Below, one piece after another: positions 1 to 9,000 of a stretch of 33,940 bases of DNA. Each line of letters begins with the position of its first letter. Position 1 is the first letter of the stretch. Under the pieces are notes generated by a model. It was not told the origin of the DNA. It did no database searches and worked only from the letters and a program-made list of their open reading frames with translations. A program made the position numbers and the translations under genes. Source of the stretch: Mariprofundaceae bacterium (GTDB lineage Bacteria; Pseudomonadota; Zetaproteobacteria; Mariprofundales; Mariprofundaceae). The stretch covers positions 1 to 33,940 of the forward strand of contig WFNX01000027.1 of assembly GCA_015488375.1 (NCBI GenBank), read 5' to 3'.

Positions 1-267
1 CTGTCGGAAACTGAACGGACAAAGTGCCCGACAGGTCGGTTCGTTAGTGTTTAACTCCATTGCCACGAGCCTCGAGCATCCGGAGCGATCCCATCTTGAT
101 GTCCCTGTTCAGCCAGTCGATGGGCGGGCTGTCCGACAGGGTAACTTACGCAGCGTAAGCTAGTTCTACGTCATCGTTGGCAGTTAATGCCGTTGGCCTT
201 TTTAACGAGAGTGCCATCCCGACATGCCCCACAGGGTTCAGCATCTCCGTCGAAACCGGTCGCCCCC
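1..267 (-). ncRNA. ssrA: tmRNA (ssrA), 5' portion; the 3' end lies beyond window position 1
   Basis: The reverse complement begins GGGGGCGACCGGTTTCGACGGAGATGCTGAACCC, typical of a tmRNA 5' end. It is followed by a resume codon and tag ORF GCC AAC GAT GAC GTA GAA CTA GCT TAC GCT GCG TAA (ANDDVELAYAA*, + strand 146-181) and downstream inverted repeats such as CTGTCGG(1-7)/CCGACAG(28-34). Confidence 0.93.
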
Positions 268-297
268 TGCTGATACAGGTATTCTACGATGTTTTAC

Positions 298-1170
298 TCA
301 GCCAAACAAGCCCTGCAGTAAAAATCCCAGCATATACAACAGACCGACCCGATGCGAACGCAGGAAAAACGCAAAACCCTCCGCCTCGCCCTGCCGGTAC
401 AAACGCATGCTTAACGCTAACTGCAACAGCACGGCGGCGAACCAGCCCGCCCAGACCCACAGGCTGTGCTGCAACCAGGCCACCAGCCCCAGCAATAGCA
501 TACAGGCCAGCCCCATGGCGATAATGGCCGGCACGGCTCGCTCGCCGAACCAGATGGCCGTCGATTTCACGCCGATATGCAGATCATCCTCGCGATCCGC
601 CAGCGCATAGGCCGTATCGTAACAGAGCGACCACATCACATTGGCGAAAAACAGCAGCCAGGGCACCGGCGAATCCAGCACCGATCCGGTCTCCGCCGCC
701 CAGGCCATGACCGCGCCCCAGCCAAAGGCCATACCCAGCCAGGCCTGCGGAAAATGCGTATAGCGCTTCAGAAACGGATACAGGGCTGCTAGCAGCGCGC
801 CGATCACGGCAAGGCCGATCACCAGCGGCGAGAGCTGCGCCACCAGCAACAGGGCCAGCAACAACATCAGCACAAAACCGGCCAGGGCCGCGCCCGGTGC
901 AATACGCCCGGCGGCAACGGGCCGATCCCTGGTCCGCTCAACATGCGGATCAAATTCGCGATCGGCGAAATCATTGATCACACAGCCGGCCGAACGCATC
1001 AGCAACACGCCGAACACAAAAATAATAAAATGTCGAAAATCAGGATGCCCGCCGGAAGCCGCCAGCAGCCCCCACAGGGTCGGCCACAGCAACAGCCAGT
1101 AACCGACCGGGCGATCAATGCGCAGCAGGGCAATCCAGTCGCCCGGGCCACCAACCGGCCGAAAATTCAT
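298..1170 (-). CDS. ubiA: 4-hydroxybenzoate polyprenyltransferase
   Basis: 290 aa polytopic membrane protein with UbiA motifs (GCVINDFADREFDPHVERTRDRP; YDTAYALADREDD). Confidence 0.95.
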   Translation of the reverse strand: MNFRPVGGPGDWIALLRIDRPVGYWLLLWPTLWGLLAASGGHPDFRHFIIFVFGVLLMRSAGCVINDFADREFDPHVERTRDRPVAAGRIAPGAALAGFVLMLLLALLLVAQLSPLVIGLAVIGALLAALYPFLKRYTHFPQAWLGMAFGWGAVMAWAAETGSVLDSPVPWLLFFANVMWSLCYDTAYALADREDDLHIGVKSTAIWFGERAVPAIIAMGLACMLLLGLVAWLQHSLWVWAGWFAAVLLQLALSMRLYRQGEAEGFAFFLRSHRVGLLYMLGFLLQGLFG

Positions 1171-1730
1171 ACGCCGTAACGACGGCTCGCACCGGCAATG
1201 CGCCGCCAGGTTTCCGGATGAAAGACTTCGACGACCAGCGCCCGCGTCCCCGACGGCGACCTGAGCACTGAACGCCTGCCCCAGCGGCCATTGAACATAT
1301 CATCCGTTTGCAACTGCACCACGCTTAAATCGGAGCGCGCCAGAGACAGCCCGCGATCAAGCAACAGATTACCCAGTGGCCGCCTGCCTTCCTGCAATTG
1401 CTCCATCAGGTCTGCCGGCAGATCGGCCAACGGCAATACCGATTCGGCATCAAAAAGAATCACGCCGCGATGCAGCAGCGATACCCGCCGGCGCAGGGCC
1501 GAGTCCTGGGCCTCACAGCCCAGCAGCCGGGCCTCATCCCGGCGCACGGTATCCACAAACTGATCATGCAGGCGCACTTCCAGGCGCATGCCGTAATGCC
1601 GCTCCAGAAAGCGGGTCAGCGAACCTGTTACCGTCAGCACGGCCGCCATTTCGCGACCGATGCCGGCATCATCCGCGCGCCATTGCCGTACAGGTATCCA
1701 TGCCTGCTCATCCAGGGAACCAAAAAACAT
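1167..1730 (-). CDS. ubiC: chorismate lyase
   Basis: 187 aa UbiC-like protein (LTVTGSLTRFLERH...; PLGNLLLDRG...); 4-nt ATGA overlap with ubiA. Confidence 0.85.
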   Translation of the reverse strand: MFFGSLDEQAWIPVRQWRADDAGIGREMAAVLTVTGSLTRFLERHYGMRLEVRLHDQFVDTVRRDEARLLGCEAQDSALRRRVSLLHRGVILFDAESVLPLADLPADLMEQLQEGRRPLGNLLLDRGLSLARSDLSVVQLQTDDMFNGRWGRRSVLRSPSGTRALVVEVFHPETWRRIAGASRRYGV

Positions 1731-1803
1731 GCGCGCATCATGGCTGAAGCGGTGCGGCGGTCAAGGACTTGCACATTCCGCACCGTTCAGGCATCATCCG
1801 CCG

Positions 1804-2535
1804 ATGATCCCGCGTCTGTATATGGAAATGCCGCTGCAATGTGGCGAAACACTCATGCTGGATAGCCACAGCGCCCACTATCTGCGCACGGTGCTGCGTC
1901 GCAATGCGGGCGATCATGTCATTGTGTTCAATGGCCAGGGCGGCGAATACCAGGCCGAGATCATATGCCTGACGCGCTCGGACGCCACCCTGCGCATCCA
2001 TCGCCATGATGATGTCAGCCGCGAAATTACGCCTGCCATTCACATTATTCAGGCCGCCTGCCGCAATGAAAAAATCGAACATGTATTGCAAAAATGCGTG
2101 GAACTGGGCGCGGCCTCGCTGCACATCGTACGCAGTGAACGCGCATCGCTGAAGCTGGATGAACACAAACGCGAAAAACGCATGCAACGCTGGCGAAAAA
2201 TCATCATTGAAGCCGCAGAACAAAGCGGGCGCACGGCGATTCCGGCGCTGCACTGGCATCCCGGACTGGCCCATATCCATGCCACAGGCCTGAAATTCAC
2301 CCTGCATCCGGAAGCCTCCCTAAGCTGGAGCCGGGCACGCGAGCATCTGCAGCACCGTACGGACATTACGCTGGCTATTGGCCCGGAAGGTGGCTGGAGT
2401 GCTGCGGATTTACAGGCTTTGGACAAGCTCGGCTTTGCCACACTCCGCTTCGGCCCGCGTATCATGCGCACCGAAACAGCCGCCCCGGCCCTGCTGGCCG
2501 CCATTCAGGCCGTACTGCCGGCGGAAAATTGCTGA
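1804..2535 (+). CDS. rsmE: 16S rRNA (uracil(1498)-N(3))-methyltransferase
   Basis: MIPRLYMEMPLQCGETLMLDSHSAHYLRTVLRRNAGD...; SPOUT motif LAIGPEGGWSAADLQALDKLGFATLRFGPRIMRTETA. Start trimmed from the track ORF (1660) to the in-frame ATG at 1804. Confidence 0.93.
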   Translation: MIPRLYMEMPLQCGETLMLDSHSAHYLRTVLRRNAGDHVIVFNGQGGEYQAEIICLTRSDATLRIHRHDDVSREITPAIHIIQAACRNEKIEHVLQKCVELGAASLHIVRSERASLKLDEHKREKRMQRWRKIIIEAAEQSGRTAIPALHWHPGLAHIHATGLKFTLHPEASLSWSRAREHLQHRTDITLAIGPEGGWSAADLQALDKLGFATLRFGPRIMRTETAAPALLAAIQAVLPAENC

Positions 2536-2563
2536 TTGTGCATTTGAATGCAGACGATAAAAT
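2536..2563 (+). promoter_or_regulatory. candidate sigma70 promoter of tRNA-Thr
   Basis: TTGTGC (2536-2541), 16-nt spacer, TAAAAT (2558-2563), then a GC-rich discriminator GCGCACCCC, about 20 nt before the tRNA. Confidence 0.45.
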
Positions 2564-2583
2564 GCGCACCCCGTACAGGGAAA

Positions 2584-2659
2584 GCCGATGTAGCTCAGCT
2601 GGTAGAGCAGCTCACTCGTAATGAGCAGGTCGTCCGTTCGAGTCGGATCATCGGCTCCA
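2584..2659 (+). tRNA. tRNA-Thr(CGT)
   Basis: 76-nt cloverleaf: acceptor GCCGATG/CATCGGC, anticodon stem GCTCA/TGAGC with loop CTCGTAA (anticodon CGT), TTCGAGT T-loop, encoded CCA. Confidence 0.95.
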
Positions 2660-2663
2660 GTTC

Positions 2664-2704
2664 AAACAGGCATTTGCATGATATGCAGATGCCTGTTTTT
2701 ATTT
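2664..2704 (+). terminator. intrinsic terminator after tRNA-Thr (possibly bidirectional)
   Basis: AAACAGGCATTTGCAT-GAT-ATGCAGATGCCTGTTT hairpin followed by TTTATTT. Confidence 0.8.
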
Positions 2705-2843
2705 AATCCCGTTCGTGGTGCCCCTCACCGCCATGGTGATGTTCTCCATGCTGTGCCCGCTCGCCGCTATCGGCCGCCGGGGTGACCTTGACCGCACATG
2801 CCGCCAAGGACATGGTCAGAAACAGTAAAATAATCCATCGCAT
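2703..2843 (-). CDS. small His-rich lipoprotein (46 aa), not in the ORF track
   Basis: ATG..TAA encodes MRWIILLFLTMSLAACAVKVTPAADSGERAQHGEHHHGGEGHHERD. It has a signal-II-like hydrophobic stretch with lipobox LAAC, and AAGGAG about 7 nt upstream of the ATG. Confidence 0.65.
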   Translation of the reverse strand: MRWIILLFLTMSLAACAVKVTPAADSGERAQHGEHHHGGEGHHERD

Positions 2844-2942
2844 CGCATCTCTCCTTATTACTGCAGTATAGCAGCAAAAAACCTGCGCGGCAGAGGCTTA
2901 TCTGCGACTGGAAATTTGCCCGCGAAGCGCAATGATGCCCCC

Positions 2943-3839
2943 ATGTTCTTTGTGATGCCGCATTACCGTACAAACGATACACAAAACGCGCGCTACTTTC
3001 GCGACGCCCTGCAAGGACTGTTCGCCCAGACCGATCCGGACTGGCAACTTATCATTGTGGACGACGCCTCACCCGCACCCGTACGCCGGCAATTGCAGCA
3101 ACTGGCCGAACGGCATCAGGGCAAGATCCATGTAATGTTCGAAGATCGCAACCGTGGCGCAGGTCATTGCCGCAATATCGGTATTCGCGCGGCGGCGGAA
3201 CATGGCGCAAAAATCATTCTGTTCCATGATGCCGATGATATTTCGCACCCCGAACGGGTGGCGCGAACGCGGGAGATTTTTACATCCCGCCCCGACGTTG
3301 ACGTCGTTTATGCGCCGTTCGATGTTATTGATGAACAGGGATGTCCTGTGCCGATGACACAGCTGACGCCATCAATCCGGCAAATTCTCGATGTCTATCA
3401 ACAGCCGCCGCAAGGGCATGATGTCTGGGTGGATATGGGCACGCGTAGCGGCTATATCAACCTGACATCGGCCACCTCCGTGCGCCTCACACTGGCACTG
3501 CGGCAGCCTTTCCCCGAACAGCGCGTTTCCGAAGATTTCCACACCTGGATGCGCTATGCCGCCGATGGCGGATATTTCTGTTTCGAGCCCTCGATCCCGA
3601 CCCGTTATCGCATTCCCCGCCATCAGGCCGGCTCTCATTCCAGGGCGCGCATGGGCCGCGACTTTTATCTTCACAAGGCCGCCGTGGACAGCGATGGCTT
3701 TGAGCAGGCCATGCGCATCGCCCTGCAACGCGGGCGCATTCCTGAGCACCGCATCCCCTTATTGCGTCAGGCGTTTCGCCGGAAACTGCAACAACTGCTG
3801 GCCGAGGAGGGCATCACCCTGCCGGAAGATGGCGCATAA
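2943..3839 (+). CDS. family 2 glycosyltransferase
   Basis: MFFVMPHYRTNDTQNARYFRDALQGLFAQTDPDWQLIIVDDASP...NRGAGHCRNIGI...ILFHDADD: GT-A fold, GT2 motifs. The exact start is uncertain. Confidence 0.85.
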   Translation: MFFVMPHYRTNDTQNARYFRDALQGLFAQTDPDWQLIIVDDASPAPVRRQLQQLAERHQGKIHVMFEDRNRGAGHCRNIGIRAAAEHGAKIILFHDADDISHPERVARTREIFTSRPDVDVVYAPFDVIDEQGCPVPMTQLTPSIRQILDVYQQPPQGHDVWVDMGTRSGYINLTSATSVRLTLALRQPFPEQRVSEDFHTWMRYAADGGYFCFEPSIPTRYRIPRHQAGSHSRARMGRDFYLHKAAVDSDGFEQAMRIALQRGRIPEHRIPLLRQAFRRKLQQLLAEEGITLPEDGA

Positions 3840-3851
3840 GCCCGGGCATCA

Positions 3852-6017
3852 TCAGGCCACGCCGATCGCCTCGCGCCAGGCCATGAGCAGGCGGAATTCC
3901 TCGTTACTGGTCTCAATCGACAAATCGCGTTTGATTTCCGACAGCGATGCATAGGGATCGGCATCGTCCAGTTCCTGCATCAGCGTATCAAATTTGTCAC
4001 CGAAATACGCCGGCACATCGATAAAATGAGCCGCCCGGATCAGTGCGATATAATGATTGAGCACCGTCGATTCACTGATTCCCTGATGCGCGGCATTTTC
4101 CTGCACGCTCATCCCTTTCTTGTACAGGGAATAGGTATAGGACTGGTTATCATTAACCGGCGGACCCTTGGCAATCAGCTTCGGAATATCGCTTTTTGCC
4201 CCGGATTCGGCATCCGGCGCGGCGGCCAGATGTTCGCGAATCACCTCCAGCAGGCGCTCGCCGTAGGCATCCAGCTTGTGCTGCCCCATGCCACTGATAC
4301 GGGACAAGCCGTCTTCATCCTGCGGCTTGATCCGGCTTAGTTCCGTCAAGGTCACATCGCTGAACACGGCATGCGGCGCCATATCCTCGTCATCCGCCAG
4401 TTGCTGCCGGAGTTCAACCAGCTTGTTATACAGCACCTCATCCTTGGCGGCGCCGAAACGCTTCAACTGCCGACGGATGCCGGGCTTGTAGCGCGCCAGC
4501 ATGATCGGCTCACCGGAAACACCGATTTTCTCCGCCTTGCGCGTCGCCTTCATGGCCGCACGGCGGGAAATATCCTGAACGAAATAGCCATGGTGCACCA
4601 GCTGACGCAGAATGGACATCCATTCATCCGCATTGATATCGGCGCCCTTGCCATAGCTTTTGAGCTGGTCATGCCCATGCTCGCGGATGCGTGCATTCTT
4701 CGAGCCGCGCAGCACATCAATGACATAACCCATGCCGAAATCTCCGTTCAGCTCACGCACACAGGAGAGCGCCAGCTCGGCCAGCTCCGTGGCATCATAG
4801 GTTTCCGGCGGATCAAGACATACATCGCAATTGCCGCATGGCTCTTCCAGTTCCTCGCCGAAATAGCCCAGCAGAACCTTGCGGCGACAGGTCAACGCCT
4901 CGGCAAAACCAATCATGCCATTAAGTTTGTGTACCTCGACACGCCGCTGTTCCGGATTCTCGACATTTTCAATCAGGCGACGCACCAGATTCACATCGCC
5001 GGAGCCGTACAGCATCAATGCCTCGGACTCCAGCCCGTCACGACCTGCGCGGCCGGTCTCCTGATAATAGGACTCGATGCTCTTCGGCAAATCGTGATGA
5101 ATCACAAAGCGCACATTGGGTTTATCCACGCCCATGCCGAACGCAATCGTGGCCACAATCACCTTGATGCGGTCGCGCAGGAACTCATCCTGCACCTTGT
5201 CGCGCGTTCGTCCGGGCATACCGGCATGATAGGCCGCCGCCCGAATACCATGCCGTTGCAGATTCACGGCCAGATCCTCCACGCGTTTGCGCGACAGGCA
5301 GTAAATCACGCCCGATGCATTCGGCCAGCATTCGAGAAACTGCAGAATCTGGGTCAATGGCTGCCGCTTTTCGGCCACCAGATAACGAATATTCGGACGA
5401 TCGAAACTGGCCACAAAGCATTCGGCCTCTTCCAGCTTCAGACGCTTGGTGACATCTTCCCTGGTATGTTCATCCGCCGTCGCCGTCAATGCCAGCATCG
5501 GCACATCCGGGAACATCTCGCGCAATTCGCCCAGCCGCACGTATTCCGGGCGGAAATCATGCCCCCATTGCGAAACACAGTGCGCCTCATCGATAGCGAA
5601 CATGCCGATTTTGACCGACTCAAGCTTTTGCATGAACGACTTGGACAGCAAACGCTCCGGTGCCACATACAGCAAATCCAGTTCACCGGAAGCAAAGCTG
5701 GCCAGCACTTCCTTGGCCTGTGCCGCCTTCAGCGAAGAATTATAATACGCCGCCCTGACGCCGCAGGCCGTCAGGCTGTCCACCTGATCCTTCATCAGGG
5801 AGATCAGCGGGGACACTACAATCCCCGTGCCCTCGCGCAAAATCGCGGGAATCTGATAGCAGATTGATTTACCGCCGCCGGTAGGCATCAGGACAAAGGC
5901 ATCCTTGCCTTCGAGCAGGGAAAGAATGATATCCTCCTGCATGGGGCGAAATTCACTGTAGCCGAAAATATCATGCAGGGCCTTGTATGCCTGTTCTTTG
6001 TATTGTTCCGTTATCAT
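3852..6017 (-). CDS. recQ: ATP-dependent DNA helicase RecQ
   Basis: 721 aa: MPTGGGKSICYQIPA, DEAHCVSQWGHDFRPEY, ETGRAGRDG, zinc site CRRKVLLGYFGEELEEPCGNCDVC, an HRDC-like region and a C-terminal HTH-like segment. Confidence 0.97.
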   Translation of the reverse strand: MITEQYKEQAYKALHDIFGYSEFRPMQEDIILSLLEGKDAFVLMPTGGGKSICYQIPAILREGTGIVVSPLISLMKDQVDSLTACGVRAAYYNSSLKAAQAKEVLASFASGELDLLYVAPERLLSKSFMQKLESVKIGMFAIDEAHCVSQWGHDFRPEYVRLGELREMFPDVPMLALTATADEHTREDVTKRLKLEEAECFVASFDRPNIRYLVAEKRQPLTQILQFLECWPNASGVIYCLSRKRVEDLAVNLQRHGIRAAAYHAGMPGRTRDKVQDEFLRDRIKVIVATIAFGMGVDKPNVRFVIHHDLPKSIESYYQETGRAGRDGLESEALMLYGSGDVNLVRRLIENVENPEQRRVEVHKLNGMIGFAEALTCRRKVLLGYFGEELEEPCGNCDVCLDPPETYDATELAELALSCVRELNGDFGMGYVIDVLRGSKNARIREHGHDQLKSYGKGADINADEWMSILRQLVHHGYFVQDISRRAAMKATRKAEKIGVSGEPIMLARYKPGIRRQLKRFGAAKDEVLYNKLVELRQQLADDEDMAPHAVFSDVTLTELSRIKPQDEDGLSRISGMGQHKLDAYGERLLEVIREHLAAAPDAESGAKSDIPKLIAKGPPVNDNQSYTYSLYKKGMSVQENAAHQGISESTVLNHYIALIRAAHFIDVPAYFGDKFDTLMQELDDADPYASLSEIKRDLSIETSNEEFRLLMAWREAIGVA

Positions 6018-6257
6018 AATCGCTCGTCAGTTCCTTTTACCAATGGTTATCCCTGACTGATCCGCACATGCATGGACGATCAGCCATACCGGGAGCCTGC
6101 CTGCAGTGCCGAATGCCGTCAGCGACCCTGCCGCCGTTGTTCACTGGCACCACCGCAAACCCTGTTTGTCACCGGTATATAAATATCACACCATGGATAA
6201 CAGCAAAATGCAAGCTTTTCATTGGCATCCCCTGTTTTTACGCGCAGCATCCCTGCC

Positions 6258-7034
6258 ATGAACCAGGCAGAAGCCAACGCCGGACTGGCACAGAAAAGCA
6301 TTCTGATCACCCGCAGCCGCCAGCAGCAGGATGAGCTGGCCGGCATGATCCGCCAACGTGGCGGCGTACCGTTTTCCTTTCCCTGTCTGGAAATCGAACC
6401 CCTGCTCGACAACATACGCCGGGGCATCAATATGCTGCGTCCCGGTGATGATGTCCTGTTTACCAGCAGCAATGGCGTCCATTGCTTCTCCCGCGCAGCC
6501 CGCCAGTTGCCGCACAGGATTCTGGCCGACTGCCGGGTCGCCGCCGTCGGCAAAAAAACCGCAGCCGCTCTGCGACAAATGGATATCGAACCGGCCCTGA
6601 TCGCCGACCCGCCATCACAGCAGGGGCTGATCGAATGCTACCAACAGGCAGGCCTGCCCAAACGGCTGATTTTCTTCCGTGCCGAACAGGGCAGCGAGAA
6701 ACTGGGCGAATTTCTGCGCGAACATCATTGCCAGGTCCAGACCATTCATGCCTACCGTATGCGCTGCCCGAACGGAAACAGCAGCGTGATGCAGCAAATG
6801 CTGGCCAATCATGAGATTGATGCGGTATTGCTCGGCAGTGCGCAAACCGCGCGCCATTATGTGCAGCGCATCGGCAATGCCGCACTGGCCAATACGCCGG
6901 TCATCGCCGTGCTCAGCGAGCAGGTAGCGCAAGCCGCCCGGCAGCAGGGACTGGACGTGCAGGTTGTCGCGAAAAATGCTAGTTTTGACTCCCTGCTTGA
7001 TGATCTGGCACAATATTTCTCACAGGAGGACTGA
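6258..7034 (+). CDS. hemD: uroporphyrinogen-III synthase
   Basis: [36 protein letters not shown]...[14 protein letters not shown]...; immediately upstream of hemB. Start trimmed to the ATG at 6258. Confidence 0.88.
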   Translation: MNQAEANAGLAQKSILITRSRQQQDELAGMIRQRGGVPFSFPCLEIEPLLDNIRRGINMLRPGDDVLFTSSNGVHCFSRAARQLPHRILADCRVAAVGKKTAAALRQMDIEPALIADPPSQQGLIECYQQAGLPKRLIFFRAEQGSEKLGEFLREHHCQVQTIHAYRMRCPNGNSSVMQQMLANHEIDAVLLGSAQTARHYVQRIGNAALANTPVIAVLSEQVAQAARQQGLDVQVVAKNASFDSLLDDLAQYFSQED

Positions 7035-7039
7035 AATCC

Positions 7040-8020
7040 ATGTCGCTTCCGGACCTGACTGTTCGCCCGCGCCGCCTGCGCCGTAATCCCGCTATCCGCC
7101 GCATGGTGCGGGAAACCTCGCTGTCTGCAGCGGATCTCATTTATCCGGTTTTTGTTGATGAAACGATCAGCGAGGCCGTTCCCGTCGCCAGCATGCCCGG
7201 CGTATCGCGCATTCCGCTCTCCGACGTGGCAAGCGTAACGCAGCAGGCCATGGAGCTGGGTATCCCCGGTCTGATTCTGTTCGGTATTCCGGCGCACAAG
7301 GACGCCACAGGCTCCGCCGGCTGGGATGATCAGGGTATTGTGCAACAGGCCATTCGGGCGGCCAAGCAGGCATGCCCGGAAGCCTATATCATCGCCGATA
7401 CCTGTTTCTGCGAATATACCGACCATGGTCATTGCGGCGTTCTCGATGGCGAGCATGTCCACAATGATGCGACACTGCAGAACCTGCAACGCGAAGCCGT
7501 TTCCTATGCCCGGGCAGGCGTGGATATGGTTGCGCCCTCCGGCATGATGGACGGCATGATCGGCGCCATTCGCAGCGGCCTGGACGATGCGGGATTCACG
7601 GAGTTGCCGATCATGTCCTATGCCGTCAAATATGCCTCCGCCTATTTCGGCCCTTTCCGCGATGCCGCCGACTCCACACCGACATTCGGCGACCGCGCCA
7701 GCTACCAGATGGACCCGGCCAACCGGCGCGAGGCGCTGAAAGAAGCGCAACTGGATGTTGCCGAAGGCGCGGACATCCTGATGGTCAAACCCGCACTGGC
7801 CTATATGGACATTATCCGTGAGGTTAAAGATGCGACCGACCTGCCCATGGCCGTTTACAATGTGTCCGGCGAATATGCGATGATCAAGGCCGCCGCGGAA
7901 AAAGGATGGATTGATGAACGCCGTGTGGTCATGGAAACCATGATGTCGTTCAAGCGCGCAGGCGCCGATCTTATTCTGACCTATCATGCCATGGATATTG
8001 CCCGCTGGCTGCAGGACTGA
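7040..8020 (+). CDS. hemB: delta-aminolevulinic acid dehydratase (porphobilinogen synthase)
   Basis: 326 aa with [16 protein letters not shown] (zinc-Cys type), [39 protein letters not shown]. Confidence 0.98.
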   Translation: MSLPDLTVRPRRLRRNPAIRRMVRETSLSAADLIYPVFVDETISEAVPVASMPGVSRIPLSDVASVTQQAMELGIPGLILFGIPAHKDATGSAGWDDQGIVQQAIRAAKQACPEAYIIADTCFCEYTDHGHCGVLDGEHVHNDATLQNLQREAVSYARAGVDMVAPSGMMDGMIGAIRSGLDDAGFTELPIMSYAVKYASAYFGPFRDAADSTPTFGDRASYQMDPANRREALKEAQLDVAEGADILMVKPALAYMDIIREVKDATDLPMAVYNVSGEYAMIKAAAEKGWIDERRVVMETMMSFKRAGADLILTYHAMDIARWLQD

Positions 8021-9000
8021 TGTCGATGAGCAAGGCCGAAGACAAAACACCTGATACCGACGAACAGGGTACGGCACCGGCCGCGCCGCGCCGTAAACGC
8101 CGCTGGCCGGCACTGCTGGCATTGTTGCTGGCCCTGGTCGCCATTGCCGGCGCCCTGCTGCTGGGCGGACAACTGGATCAGTATCTTCCGGCCGGCCTGC
8201 GACACTCCGCTCCCGCAGACATCACCAGAACCGCGCCGGTACAGCGCCCTGCCCCCAGGGCAGCAGTACAGCCAGCACCGGCTGCACAACCCGTTCGGAC
8301 GCCTCCGCGCACCGAGGTAACGCCGCCTCCGGCCCCACGCCACCCGCCCATGAGCAGCGATGAAGCCAGGGCATTAATGCAAAGCATCGACGGCCTCAAC
8401 CGCAGCATTCGTTCATTGCAGCAACAGCAGCAAGCCCTGCAGAACGCGCTGGAAAAACAACAGCAGATGCAGCTGACCATCCGCCTGCGCTGGATCACCG
8501 CAGAGGACAGCAAGCTGCCGCAAATCGCCATGGCCTGGGAAGAAATCTATCTGCTGCCGGAACTCAGCGAGGAACAACGCGCACAGGCAGAAACAATGCT
8601 GCGCCTGGCCAACCGTGACCTGATGCAACTCCGGCGCTGGCAGACAACGCTTGAACACTGGGCTACGCATCTGGCCGCGCCGCGCCAGCCTGACATCATC
8701 CCGCACCCCGAACATCCGTGGCTGGCATGGATCGCCTCACAGTTCCATCTGCGCAAGGCGCCTGCGGCGGATGTCGCGCAACTGGACGAACTCAGCCATC
8801 AGTTGCTGGCCGTCGCACAGTCCCTGCATATGGAGCAGTGGCCGGATGAACAGCAATGGAAACAGTTGCGCGCCCGGCTGATATTGCTGGCGGAAGAACA
8901 ACAGATGAATTTGAACCTGCCGGAAAGCTTCCGGGCCATCGCCGCCGACAAGGCCACCCTGCAAGCCACGGCCAAAGCCTGGCTGGAAGGAGATCGCTGA
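8020..9000 (+). CDS. hemX: HemX-like membrane protein
   Basis: N-terminal cytoplasmic segment, one TM helix (WPALLALLLALVAIAGALLLGG), Q-rich coiled coil, LRLANRDLMQLRRW; TGATG overlap with hemB and with the hemY-like gene. Confidence 0.8.
   Translation: MSMSKAEDKTPDTDEQGTAPAAPRRKRRWPALLALLLALVAIAGALLLGGQLDQYLPAGLRHSAPADITRTAPVQRPAPRAAVQPAPAAQPVRTPPRTEVTPPPAPRHPPMSSDEARALMQSIDGLNRSIRSLQQQQQALQNALEKQQQMQLTIRLRWITAEDSKLPQIAMAWEEIYLLPELSEEQRAQAETMLRLANRDLMQLRRWQTTLEHWATHLAAPRQPDIIPHPEHPWLAWIASQFHLRKAPAADVAQLDELSHQLLAVAQSLHMEQWPDEQQWKQLRARLILLAEEQQMNLNLPESFRAIAADKATLQATAKAWLEGDR

Noticed and set aside
177-610. Plus-strand ORFs 177..524 and 224..610
   Set aside because: They lie antisense to the tmRNA and the 3' end of ubiA, are low-complexity (Pro/Arg rich), have no recognisable domain, and are explained by high GC content.
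2767-2982. 71-aa minus-strand track ORF overlapping the small lipoprotein
   Set aside because: It overlaps the better supported lipoprotein frame (SD, lipobox) and shows no domain.
4371-5867. 498-aa plus-strand ORF
   Set aside because: Fully antisense to recQ, whose frame is unambiguous; the composition is typical of a shadow ORF.
6857-8122. 421-aa minus-strand ORF
   Set aside because: Antisense to the hemD end, hemB and the hemX start; no recognisable domain.
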